Shown here piece after piece: positions 55,530-63,826 of a stretch of 64,000 bases of DNA. This DNA is from Anabaena minutissima FACHB-250. GTDB lineage: Bacteria; Cyanobacteriota; Cyanobacteriia; Cyanobacteriales; Nostocaceae. Made by a program: the position numbers and the translations under genes. Under the pieces are notes generated by a model that saw only the letters and a list, made by a program, of their open reading frames with translations, searched no databases and had not been told where the DNA came from. How positions within the stretch are numbered: position 1 is the stretch's first letter; each line of letters opens with the position of its first letter. The stretch spans positions 124,001 through 188,000 of the forward strand of contig NZ_JACJRG010000007.1 of NCBI RefSeq assembly GCF_014697125.1. Reading direction: 5' to 3'.

Positions 55530-56735
55530 TTAAGCTTTGAGAGCAAAAATAGGACTATTGTGTTTTGGCTTTTCATTGATTGCGCCTAGCTTGAGAAAAG
55601 AGAGATGTCCTAGTAAACCAATAGTTTGTTTCAGTAAGCCAATACTGCATAAACTCAGCTTTTCAATTCCCCAAACACGCTCCCACTTACGGATCAGCTC
55701 ACGAATTTGCTGATCGTAACTAGATAAATTTTCCCATCCACGCAGGCGATCGCCCTTAGCTAAACCTTGAAGAACAAAATCAGCAGCTATTTCTCCACCA
55801 TTCATCCCAATCGCTACCCCATTGCAAGAGAATGGGTCAAGAAATGCTACGGCATCTCCAACAATCAGAAATCCTTTGCCAGAATACTTTTCAAATTCCC
55901 AGTCATAATTCATCACTGGTTGCGTCGGCGTGACTTTTTCCGCCGCTTGTATAGCCTTAGCCAAAGGCTGCCAACAATCGATGGTTTCCTGAAATACATT
56001 TTCCCAATTCTGAGAACTACTTCTAGCTTTTTCTGCAAATAAAACCACCATGACACTGACTCGTTCATTTGGCAGAGTCATGACTAAGATATAGCCAGCA
56101 TCTAAAGTAATAACTAAAATTCCATGATTAGGAATTAGCTTTGTTAAGCTATGCCCAACAAAATGGGAAAAAACGGCGATATACTCGTTTGATGTTTTCT
56201 CTTGTACCTTTGTACCTAAATAATCTGCTAATGGTGTCAACTTACCTCTGGCATCAATAACAACTTTCCCGGCATATTCAATATATCCATCAGGTGTGCA
56301 ACCTTTAAAACCAGTAATCTGGCCATTAGTAAACACAAAATCTTTTACTATGATGTTTGGCAAATAAGTTGCACCACAAGTCACAGCACTTTCAATTAAA
56401 ACTTGTTCAAAGATGCTTCGGTTAAGCCCCATCCCTTCATCATTACCCTTAAAACTTTTCGGCTCAATTTCAATTTGGTAATTAAAACTATCATTGGCTG
56501 AGACTAACCTAATTTGCTTGGGAGCTTCCACTGCTAACTGGATCTTTTTATCAATGTTCAACCTTACTAGCAAGTCATGACTAATTCCATAGAAAGTTTC
56601 TGGTAGTTGGAGAACTTGGTTATGCCCTCGATCAACTATCAGTACATCTAATCCCTTTCGTGCTAGTAAATTAGCCGCAGTTAATCCCGCAATCCCTGCG
56701 CCAACAACGATAACATCATATACATTTTTCACCAT
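55530..56735 (-). CDS. FAD-dependent oxidoreductase (FAD_binding_3-like)
   Basis: I start at MVKNVYDVIVVG (401 residues) because AAGGAA lies directly upstream; an ATG 21 bases earlier is possible. The N-terminal dinucleotide fold VVGAGIAGLTAANLLARKG, the second FAD motif GKGFLIVGDAVAFLDPFSCNG and the ...GEIAADFVLQGLAKGD region place it with group A flavoprotein monooxygenases, halogenases and geranylgeranyl-reductase-like proteins. It lacks the WxWxIP halogenase motif of the two large flavoproteins in this operon. Substrate is unknown; hydroxylation, epoxidation or double-bond reduction of an apocarotenoid-like chain is possible. It lies 33 bases after the CCD gene. Confidence 0.85.
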   Translation of the reverse strand: MVKNVYDVIVVGAGIAGLTAANLLARKGLDVLIVDRGHNQVLQLPETFYGISHDLLVRLNIDKKIQLAVEAPKQIRLVSANDSFNYQIEIEPKSFKGNDEGMGLNRSIFEQVLIESAVTCGATYLPNIIVKDFVFTNGQITGFKGCTPDGYIEYAGKVVIDARGKLTPLADYLGTKVQEKTSNEYIAVFSHFVGHSLTKLIPNHGILVITLDAGYILVMTLPNERVSVMVVLFAEKARSSSQNWENVFQETIDCWQPLAKAIQAAEKVTPTQPVMNYDWEFEKYSGKGFLIVGDAVAFLDPFSCNGVAIGMNGGEIAADFVLQGLAKGDRLRGWENLSSYDQQIRELIRKWERVWGIEKLSLCSIGLLKQTIGLLGHLSFLKLGAINEKPKHNSPIFALKA

Positions 56736-56768
56736 ATCTTCCTTGGAAATAGACATTTTGACTTAAAA

Positions 56769-58172
56769 CTAATCTGAAATCCAAGTTCCATGAAAACCGT
56801 AAGGAACTCGCTGTGGTAGAAGAATGCGAGCTACAGGTTCATCTGTAAAGCCTTGGGCATTGACTACTATCAATTCAGAGGTTTTTTTAGCTGTGTCATA
56901 AACAAAGGTCAACAACCAACCATCATCTTCTTTAACCCCATTAGGACAGGGGACAAATACAGCTTCTCCACCGTAGCGACCTAATCCAAACTCGTGTAAT
57001 TGAGATTCACCACTTGTGAAGTCATACTTCAGCAGTCCATCAAATGTGAAATCAGGTATCCCTGTGGGGATCATTTTTGCTGTGTAGCCGTAGCGGTTTT
57101 GTCTTCCTAAATATTGCTGATTAATACTCGGAAATTCTGATGCCAAATCATCAATTACTTCTTCCTGAACTGCACCTGTACGCAGATTTAACCGCCAGCG
57201 ATACAGAATAGGTCTATCTTCTTGATGATGATTCAGTTTTGTCTTGTTAGGTATGTTCAGTACTTTAGCATCCATTGCTCGACAAGCAATCAGAATCACT
57301 TCATCACCGATTTCATAAGCATTAAGAGTATGTAAAACGTAGCAGGTAGAAACTTCAAACCAATGTATACTCCTGCTGTCCCCATGACGAGGCAAAATAC
57401 CGAAGCGACTGGGACAATTAGCTTCAAACATATAAGCTGATTCCCTGTGTTGCAGCCTTTCTGTCCTAAACGTTAGAGGCAAATCCATAAAAACTGTATA
57501 GTTTTCAGTGATAGCAAAGTCGTGCATCATCACCCCTATTGGTAAGTCAATAGGAACTGTTTTTATGATTTTTCCAGTGGCTGAAACAACGCTATATTGC
57601 AGATAAGGAGGCTGCAAAGGGGAGTAACCAAAAAACATCATCTCCCCAGTTATGGCATCAACTTTCGGGTGAGCGGTAAATGGAGAACTTAATTGACCAT
57701 GATAAGTATATGGGCCGACTGTCTTGAGTGTAGGCAACTCAATTTCGTATGGCTCACCTCCTTCCCAAAGTGCCAAGAGACGGCCTGCGTGCCACATTAA
57801 GGCTGTATTAGCAGTATTCTTGAAAGGCCCAAAAAGGTTATTATGAGGGTTATTGATCTGTGGCGGTTCAGTCAAACCTTTCCAAATTCCTCGACCAGTC
57901 CTCTGCTCTATCTTAAATCCCCGTGTCTGCACATAGCGATTGCGGTAAGATGCTTGACCGTTGAGAATTTCAATACTATGTAGCATTCCATCCCCATCAA
58001 TCCAGTTATAACGATCTGGGGGAGAAAACTGGGGATTAGGGCCATTGCGAACAAATCTTCCGCACAGATTGGCTGGTAATTCACCTATCACTGGTAGGTC
58101 ATTGACAGTAATTTCCGCTTGTACAGGAGAGAAATTCCCCTGAAGATAAGGACTAACTGCTGTTGTAATCAT
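56769..58172 (-). CDS. Carotenoid cleavage oxygenase family enzyme
   Basis: The 467-residue protein belongs to the RPE65/lignostilbene/carotenoid oxygenase family, seven-bladed propellers with a non-haem Fe(II) held by four His. All four are visible: His168 in FTAHPKVD, His217 in VMMHDFA, His281 in YVLHTLNAYE and His461 in PYGFHGTW at the C-terminus. RFVRNGPNPQF near residue 40 is the usual N-terminal motif. Such enzymes cut a conjugated double bond into two aldehydes (apocarotenals), or stilbenes; some isomerise. It is followed by an FAD oxidoreductase and preceded by an aldehyde dehydrogenase on the same strand. No signal peptide. Confidence 0.94.
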   Translation of the reverse strand: MITTAVSPYLQGNFSPVQAEITVNDLPVIGELPANLCGRFVRNGPNPQFSPPDRYNWIDGDGMLHSIEILNGQASYRNRYVQTRGFKIEQRTGRGIWKGLTEPPQINNPHNNLFGPFKNTANTALMWHAGRLLALWEGGEPYEIELPTLKTVGPYTYHGQLSSPFTAHPKVDAITGEMMFFGYSPLQPPYLQYSVVSATGKIIKTVPIDLPIGVMMHDFAITENYTVFMDLPLTFRTERLQHRESAYMFEANCPSRFGILPRHGDSRSIHWFEVSTCYVLHTLNAYEIGDEVILIACRAMDAKVLNIPNKTKLNHHQEDRPILYRWRLNLRTGAVQEEVIDDLASEFPSINQQYLGRQNRYGYTAKMIPTGIPDFTFDGLLKYDFTSGESQLHEFGLGRYGGEAVFVPCPNGVKEDDGWLLTFVYDTAKKTSELIVVNAQGFTDEPVARILLPQRVPYGFHGTWISD

Positions 58173-58251
58173 CGCTTACACTCTGATAAATAAGTCGGCG
58201 TAAATCTTGGTATTTGGGATTTCACAGCCAAGCATGAAAATAATTATTTCT

Positions 58252-59610
58252 CTACTCCTTACTCTTTGTTTGATAAGGAGGATATCTCCATTTCAAATCG
58301 AGTAGAAAAGATTTGTTTAATACTGCTCTTTGATAAGAAAAAGTATCAAAACCAGATTTACCATGATAACGACCAAAACCACTCGCTCCGACTCCACCAA
58401 ATGGTAAGGCTGGTACGGTCAAGTGCATCAGAGTGTCATTGAGACAAACACCACCTGACGCAGTGGACTGCAAAACCCATTCTTGATTTTGTTTATTCTT
58501 AGAAAAAAAGTATAAAGCTAATGGTTTTGGTTGTTGATTAACTAAATCAATTGCTTCTGATAAATGTGTGTATTCTAAGACAGGAAGAATCGGACCAAAT
58601 ATCTCTTCTTGCATAACTTTATCTTGCCAAGAGACTTGATCTATTACAGTAGGAGCAATGTAAAGATTCTCTAAATCAGTATCTCCTCCTACTATAATTT
58701 CTCCGGCTTTTAGAAGTTCTGAAAGACGATAGAAATGTCTATTATTGATGATGCGTGCATAACTATGGCTGTTAGCTGGTTGATCACCATAAAAATTTTG
58801 TATTTGATTTTTAATTTGATCTAGCAATTCTTTTTTTATCTGACGATTGACCAAAAGATAGTCAGGAGCAGTACAAGTCTGACCTGCATTGCTGAACTTT
58901 CCCCACACAATACGTTTGGCAGTATATTCCAGATGAATATCATTGTCTACAATACAAGGGCTTTTGCCACCTAATTCTAGGGTCACTGGAGTCAGATGTT
59001 GTGCTGCGGCTGACATCACAATTTTCCCAACCTCAGTTCCTCCAGTAAAGAAAATATGATCAAATTTTTCTGATAAAATTTCTTTACTAGTTTCTACACC
59101 TCCTTCAATCACAGTAATAAAAGATGAATCAAAGGTTTTTTGCATGATTTCAGCTATAACAGCAGAGGTATGTGAGGCTAATTCTGATGGTTTTAAAATC
59201 GCACAATTCCCAGATGCGATCGCACTTACTAAAGGCGTAAACATTAAGTTAATTGGATAATTCCAAGGACCAATAATCAGGACTACACCCAGAGGTTCAC
59301 TATAAACTCTAGCTGAAGATAAAAACTGATGAAATGGCGTAGAAATTTTTTGGGGTTTCATCCAAGTTTTTAAATTCTGGAGAGTATGCTTAATTTCCCC
59401 TAAAACTCCCATTATTTCAAAATATGCTTCAAATCCTGGCTTGTGTAAATCAGCCTTTAAAGCTTGAATAATCACATCTTTGTGTTCTTCAATAGATTGC
59501 TCTAAAGCTGTTAATTTCTCTATGCGAAAGCCAATATTTTTTGTCTGGTTAGTCTGAAAAAATAGCCGTTGTTTATCAACAAAATTACTGATTCTATTTT
59601 GAATAATCAT
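58252..59610 (-). CDS. NAD(P)-dependent aldehyde dehydrogenase
   Basis: The 452-residue enzyme has the ALDH catalytic pair Cys246 (FSNAGQTCTAPDYLL) and Glu212 (TLELGGKSPCI), the cofactor segment GPWNYPINLMFTPLV (about 114-128) and FTGGTEVGKIV. It is close in length and pattern to the class 3-like ALDH group (coniferyl/long-chain aldehyde type) that includes the cyanobacterial enzyme acting on apocarotenals. It would oxidise an aldehyde, probably that released by the adjacent cleavage oxygenase, to an acid. It lies 79 bases upstream of the oxygenase gene. Confidence 0.93.
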   Translation of the reverse strand: MIIQNRISNFVDKQRLFFQTNQTKNIGFRIEKLTALEQSIEEHKDVIIQALKADLHKPGFEAYFEIMGVLGEIKHTLQNLKTWMKPQKISTPFHQFLSSARVYSEPLGVVLIIGPWNYPINLMFTPLVSAIASGNCAILKPSELASHTSAVIAEIMQKTFDSSFITVIEGGVETSKEILSEKFDHIFFTGGTEVGKIVMSAAAQHLTPVTLELGGKSPCIVDNDIHLEYTAKRIVWGKFSNAGQTCTAPDYLLVNRQIKKELLDQIKNQIQNFYGDQPANSHSYARIINNRHFYRLSELLKAGEIIVGGDTDLENLYIAPTVIDQVSWQDKVMQEEIFGPILPVLEYTHLSEAIDLVNQQPKPLALYFFSKNKQNQEWVLQSTASGGVCLNDTLMHLTVPALPFGGVGASGFGRYHGKSGFDTFSYQRAVLNKSFLLDLKWRYPPYQTKSKE

Positions 59611-59812
59611 AAGTTTTCATCCTCAGTAAACGCAAATTTTTACCAAATCTATACAGATAGCAGAGTTGTGATAATTAAGTAGGCACGATAAAACGAATAT
59701 ATGTTTAGTTTTGTAAAAACGGTAAAATAACAAATTTGTAAAGTATGTGACAAATTTACATTTAATTACGTACTTGAAAATTTTCTCGCCCACTTACTTA
59801 CTAAACTTATAC

Positions 59813-59869
59813 TTTGTCGTAAGGACTTTAGTGCTTAAAATAATCAGGACTAAAGTCCTTACTACGAAC
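59813..59869. repeat. Interspersed palindrome family, copy 4
   Basis: TTTGTCGTAAGGACTTTAGT ... CTAAAGTCCTTACTACGAAC, same family as 24316-24372. It sits in the 295-bp gap between the downstream halogenase-like gene and the aldehyde dehydrogenase gene and might act as a transcript boundary. Confidence 0.85.
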
Positions 59870-59905
59870 TCGTTTATCCATCAATTCAAAATTGACGTAC
59901 CACTG

Positions 59906-61729
59906 CTACATTTTTACTAGTTCTGGAGCTTTTGCTCCATTTTGATCATTTGATTGTAAAGATGGTTCAGCTATTCTTTGTGTCCAAGGCTGCAATTGAG
60001 GTTGATATTGATAACTCTTAAATTCTTCTGTGGCATTGGCAATATTAGTGTTCGCAGGCAAACCTCTAGTCTTAAATCTAAACATCAAATCGTCTAATGC
60101 AGATTCACCCGATGCTTTCAGTAAATTGAATACATGGTAAAGATTTCGTGGTGATAATAGTCCAGCAATGCCAAAACCCTTCCAGAGAAACTTGATATAC
60201 CACAGAGCAACAAAGAAGTAGATATTTTTCATGTAGGCATAGACATTGCACTTCTGAGGTTCGTATTTAGTATCCTGTAGATAACTATCGAATTCTTTGG
60301 TGATGTAGTACCCAAAAGGTAATTGACCCCCGCGATGGATGTACATCAATCCAATATTAGAATCTTGTTCTATAAGTTGGTTAAACTGGCCGTATACATG
60401 AACCATGAGTTTTCTCACAACTCCACGACTTTGTTTACCAAACTTCCGCAAGAACTGCACATCTAAATGCCATTTTCCTACATACATAGGTAAGATCATG
60501 CCAAACCACCACATATTTTCTAAATACATACGCCAGCTCATCACGCTAGCGTGACCGAGTTGTTTGTCATGATCGAGGAGGAGATGGTTACAAGACTCTA
60601 TGTATCCCAGATTATAGGCATTATAAACAGCCTGTTTTTTCGCTACATCTGGCTCTTTTGCTAACTTCCCACGGATGATTTCTGTGATGGCTTCAATTTG
60701 AAACGTCATCATCACCATTCCTAAAGAATAAAAAGGATCGAAGATAGCAGCCGCATCACCAACTACGTACCAATTATCTTCAGAAAACAAAGTTTTACTC
60801 TTATGTGGCACTCTAGGTAAGTAATGGAAGTCGATGTCCTCTCCACTCTTGAGCAGTCGATAGAGAAGATGATGATTCTCTTCTAAAAAGGCATAGAATT
60901 TTTCTTTCGTGTTGATATTTTGAGGCGGAATCACACTATGATGATGGGCTACGCCAATTGACAATTCCATTGTCTGAGTATCTGTAGGAATTATCCATAC
61001 CCAATGCCCGTGTCCCATCATGTGATTCGTAGCATAGTAATGGCTACAAGTCGCTCCAAACGGGTCATAACCACTGTGGAAAATGGTGCGATCGACATTT
61101 TTTACCCGCACCCATGCCGAACCGTTATTCAGTCCGTGGAGGTTTTCAGAACCAGAGATCACGTTATCTGTTTTGTGGCCGATGATGAACTTACGACCCG
61201 CAGCATCAACAACGTGTTTAGCTTGAAGTTCTACATAGCCTTGTTCAACTTTCACTTTAACGATTTTGAGGGCATCACCAGGGGTCAGGTCTACATCTAC
61301 TACCCGCCCATTATAAAAACTAGCCCCCATCCCCTTGTTCATTTTTAAGACATCCCGCTCGAACTTAGCACGATTCATCAGCGTAGACGCAAGTGGAGGC
61401 TGTTTAATTGACCAAACATGATAATAATCATCAATATTCGCTGTTTGCTCTGCTTGTTTAGCCCAATGATAATTTAATCCGTACTTAGGAGGATGATTCT
61501 CAATCAAGTAATCATAAAGACCCAACTCTTTGCCAAAGAATAAAGTGGAAATTTCTACAGTTGATTCTCCAACTTTTAAGTCCTTTTCAGTCCGTTCTTC
61601 AGGACGAGGATCAACTAATGCAATCTTGATGTTGGGAATATTCAAGAGGAGGTGACGAGCTTGAGAAACCCCTGCCATACCAGCACCCATAATGACAACA
61701 TCATAGACTGGGGATTGAGTGTTATTCAT
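59906..61729 (-). CDS. Flavin-dependent halogenase-family protein, paralogue B
   Basis: The 607-residue protein has the FAD motif VVIMGAGMAGVSQARHLLL, LKVGESTVE, and Lys82 in PPKYGLNYHW, which aligns with the catalytic lysine of tryptophan and phenol halogenases (Lys79 of PrnA). WVWIIP at 243-248 matches the halogenase signature WxWxIP, and GDAAAIFDPFYSLGM (324-338) is the second FAD motif; the residue matching PrnA Glu346 is Tyr, as in non-tryptophan halogenases. A C-terminal part of about 200 residues (420-607) is unusual and includes hydrophobic FFVALWYIKFLWKGFGIAGLL, perhaps membrane associated. It pairs with paralogue A upstream and has an almost identical leader. Confidence 0.87.
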   Translation of the reverse strand: MNNTQSPVYDVVIMGAGMAGVSQARHLLLNIPNIKIALVDPRPEERTEKDLKVGESTVEISTLFFGKELGLYDYLIENHPPKYGLNYHWAKQAEQTANIDDYYHVWSIKQPPLASTLMNRAKFERDVLKMNKGMGASFYNGRVVDVDLTPGDALKIVKVKVEQGYVELQAKHVVDAAGRKFIIGHKTDNVISGSENLHGLNNGSAWVRVKNVDRTIFHSGYDPFGATCSHYYATNHMMGHGHWVWIIPTDTQTMELSIGVAHHHSVIPPQNINTKEKFYAFLEENHHLLYRLLKSGEDIDFHYLPRVPHKSKTLFSEDNWYVVGDAAAIFDPFYSLGMVMMTFQIEAITEIIRGKLAKEPDVAKKQAVYNAYNLGYIESCNHLLLDHDKQLGHASVMSWRMYLENMWWFGMILPMYVGKWHLDVQFLRKFGKQSRGVVRKLMVHVYGQFNQLIEQDSNIGLMYIHRGGQLPFGYYITKEFDSYLQDTKYEPQKCNVYAYMKNIYFFVALWYIKFLWKGFGIAGLLSPRNLYHVFNLLKASGESALDDLMFRFKTRGLPANTNIANATEEFKSYQYQPQLQPWTQRIAEPSLQSNDQNGAKAPELVKM

Positions 61730-61779
61730 TGATATTTCCTTTCACTCACTAAAAGTTTGAGTTGCTAAAATTTTGAGTT

Positions 61780-61821
61780 TGAGCATAAAGGTGTTCGAGG
61801 TGGTTATCACCTTTACGCTCA
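61780..61821 (-). promoter_or_regulatory. Leader hairpin of halogenase-like paralogue B
   Basis: On the minus strand a 14-bp stem (one G-U) GAGCGTAAAGGTG / CACCTTTATGCTC with a 14-nt loop ends 50 bases before the ATG. The 50 bases after it closely resemble those of paralogue A. Confidence 0.6.
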
Positions 61822-61840
61822 CAATCAGACAAGCGGGTAG

Positions 61841-63673
61841 CTACACCTGAAGATTAGCTAGTAGCTCTGGAACTTGTGCAGAATTTTCGCCATTGGAGTG
61901 CAATGATTGTTCGGCAATTTTCTGTGTCCAGGGTTGTAACTCAGGTCGGTATTCGTAACTCTCAAACTCTTGTCTAGCTTTAGCAATGTCATTGCTAACG
62001 GGCAAGTTTCGGTTCTGAAACTTGAACATCAATTCATCCAATGCGGATTCACCAGATGCTATAAACAATTTGAATATGTGGTGAAGATTTCGCAGTGATA
62101 ATAAGCCACTAATCCCAAAACCTTTCCATAGGAACTTAACATACCACAGTGCCACAAAGAAGTAGGTATTTTTCATGTAGGCATAGACATTGCATTTTTT
62201 TGGTTCGTATTTAGTGTCCTGTAAATATGTATCGTAGTCTCGTGTTACATAGTAGTGAAAAGGTAATTGATCAGCTCGATGGGTGTACATTAACCCCAGA
62301 TTGGTTTGTTGTTCTACCAGTTGATCAAACTGTTCATAAACATCAGTCATCAAAGAGGTAATAATATTACGACCTTGTTTGCCAAATTTACGCAAAAACT
62401 TCAAATCTAAATGCCATTTACCTACGTAAAGAGGTACTATGATGCCGAACCACCACATATTTTCTAAGAATATGCGCCAGCTCATGATGCTAGCATCACC
62501 AAGTTGTCTGTCATGAGCATGGATAAGATGATTATTGGAGCGTATAGTTCCCAGATTAAAAGCATTATAAACAGCCCGCTTTCTCTCTGCATCTGGCTCT
62601 CCTGCTAACTTTGCACGGATAATTTCTGTGATACTCTCAATCCCAAAGGTCATCATCACCATTCCTAAGGAATAGAAAGGATCAAAAATAGCTGCTGCAT
62701 CACCAATTACATACCAATTATCTTGAGAAAACAGAGTCTTACTCTTATGGGGTAATCTGGGTAAGTAATGAAAGTCGATGTCTTCTCCACTCTTGACCAG
62801 TCGATAAATCAGCTGATGATTTGCTTCTAGAAAGTCATAGAATTTTTCTTTAGTGTTGATACTTTGAGGCGGAATCACATTATGATGATGGGCTATACCT
62901 ATTGACAATTCCATTGTCTGAGTATCCGTGGGAATTACCCACACCCAATGCCCGTGTCCCATCATATGATTCGTAGCATAGTAATGGCTGCACGTTGCGC
63001 CATTCGGATCATAGCCACTATGAAAAATTGTCCGGTCTACATTTTTCACCCGTACCCATGCCGAGCCGTTTTTGACCCCATAGAGGTCTTCAGAATCAAA
63101 GATTAAGTTGTCTGTTTTGTTACCAATAATGAATTTACGTCCAGCAGCATCGACAAGGTGTTTGGCTTGAAGTTCTACGTAGCCATGCTCAACTTTAACT
63201 TTGACAATATTGAGGGCATCATCAGAGTTCAGTTCTACATCCACTACCCGACCATTGTAAAAACTCGCTCCCATTTGTTTGTTCATTCTGAGTACATCTC
63301 GCTCGAACTTAGCCCGATTCATCAAAGTGGAAGCGAGGGAAGGCTGGCGAGTACACCAAATGTGATGATAGTCATCAATAGTCTGTGTTTGTTCGGGTTG
63401 TTTAGCCCAATGAAAGTTCAATCCGTACTTAGGAGGATGATTTTCAATCAAGTAGTCATAAAGACCCAACTCCTTGCCAAAGAACATAGTCGAAACTTCA
63501 ACTGTGGATTCTCCAACTTTTAAGTCCTTGTCGGTTCGGTCTTCGGGACGAGGATCAACTAATGCTACCTTGATGTTGGGAATATTGAGAAGCAGGTGGC
63601 GAGCTTGAGAAACCCCTGCGATGCCAGCACCCATAATGACAACATCATAGACTGGGGATTGAGTATTTTTCAT
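61841..63673 (-). CDS. Flavin-dependent halogenase-family protein, paralogue A
   Basis: I start at MKNTQSPVYDVV (610 residues), which aligns with paralogue B and has AAGGAA seven bases upstream; a frame 78 bases longer is not supported. Halogenase features are the same: GAGIAGVSQARH, KVGESTVEVSTMF, PPKYGLNFHW (catalytic-type Lys82), WVWVIP (243-248), GDAAAIFDPFYSLGM and the hydrophobic C-terminal extension. The two proteins are about 80% alike over their whole length, a fairly recent tandem duplication; changes are spread over the chain, so both look functional. Substrate is not evident; because no carrier protein is nearby, a free small molecule is more likely than a tethered one. Confidence 0.87.
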   Translation of the reverse strand: MKNTQSPVYDVVIMGAGIAGVSQARHLLLNIPNIKVALVDPRPEDRTDKDLKVGESTVEVSTMFFGKELGLYDYLIENHPPKYGLNFHWAKQPEQTQTIDDYHHIWCTRQPSLASTLMNRAKFERDVLRMNKQMGASFYNGRVVDVELNSDDALNIVKVKVEHGYVELQAKHLVDAAGRKFIIGNKTDNLIFDSEDLYGVKNGSAWVRVKNVDRTIFHSGYDPNGATCSHYYATNHMMGHGHWVWVIPTDTQTMELSIGIAHHHNVIPPQSINTKEKFYDFLEANHQLIYRLVKSGEDIDFHYLPRLPHKSKTLFSQDNWYVIGDAAAIFDPFYSLGMVMMTFGIESITEIIRAKLAGEPDAERKRAVYNAFNLGTIRSNNHLIHAHDRQLGDASIMSWRIFLENMWWFGIIVPLYVGKWHLDLKFLRKFGKQGRNIITSLMTDVYEQFDQLVEQQTNLGLMYTHRADQLPFHYYVTRDYDTYLQDTKYEPKKCNVYAYMKNTYFFVALWYVKFLWKGFGISGLLSLRNLHHIFKLFIASGESALDELMFKFQNRNLPVSNDIAKARQEFESYEYRPELQPWTQKIAEQSLHSNGENSAQVPELLANLQV

Positions 63674-63722
63674 TGATATTTCCTTGCACTGACTAATAGT
63701 TTGAGTTGAGAAAATTTTGGAG

Positions 63723-63784
63723 GTTGAGTGTGATGCTGTGTCTTTAAACAAGCTTTGTGCCTTGAAAATGTCATCACACTCAAC
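63723..63784 (-). promoter_or_regulatory. Leader hairpin of halogenase-like paralogue A
   Basis: GTTGAGTGTGATG (minus strand 5' arm) pairs perfectly over 13 bp with CATCACACTCAAC, loop 36 nt, ending 49 bases before the ATG. Stem sequence is unrelated to that of paralogue B but position is the same. Confidence 0.6.
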
Positions 63785-63791
63785 GAGTAAT

Positions 63792-63824
63792 GCGATCGCC
63801 TACGGTGGGGCGTAGCCCATCGCC
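63792..63824. repeat. Interspersed palindrome with HIP1 core
   Basis: GCGATCGCCTACGGTGGGG and CGTAGCCCATCGCC form an imperfect palindrome just after the stop of the partial gene at the right edge. The same CGAT(T/C)GCCTACGG(C/T)GGG core lies in frame inside the histidine kinase gene (46425-46456). Confidence 0.7.
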
Positions 63825-63826
63825 TT

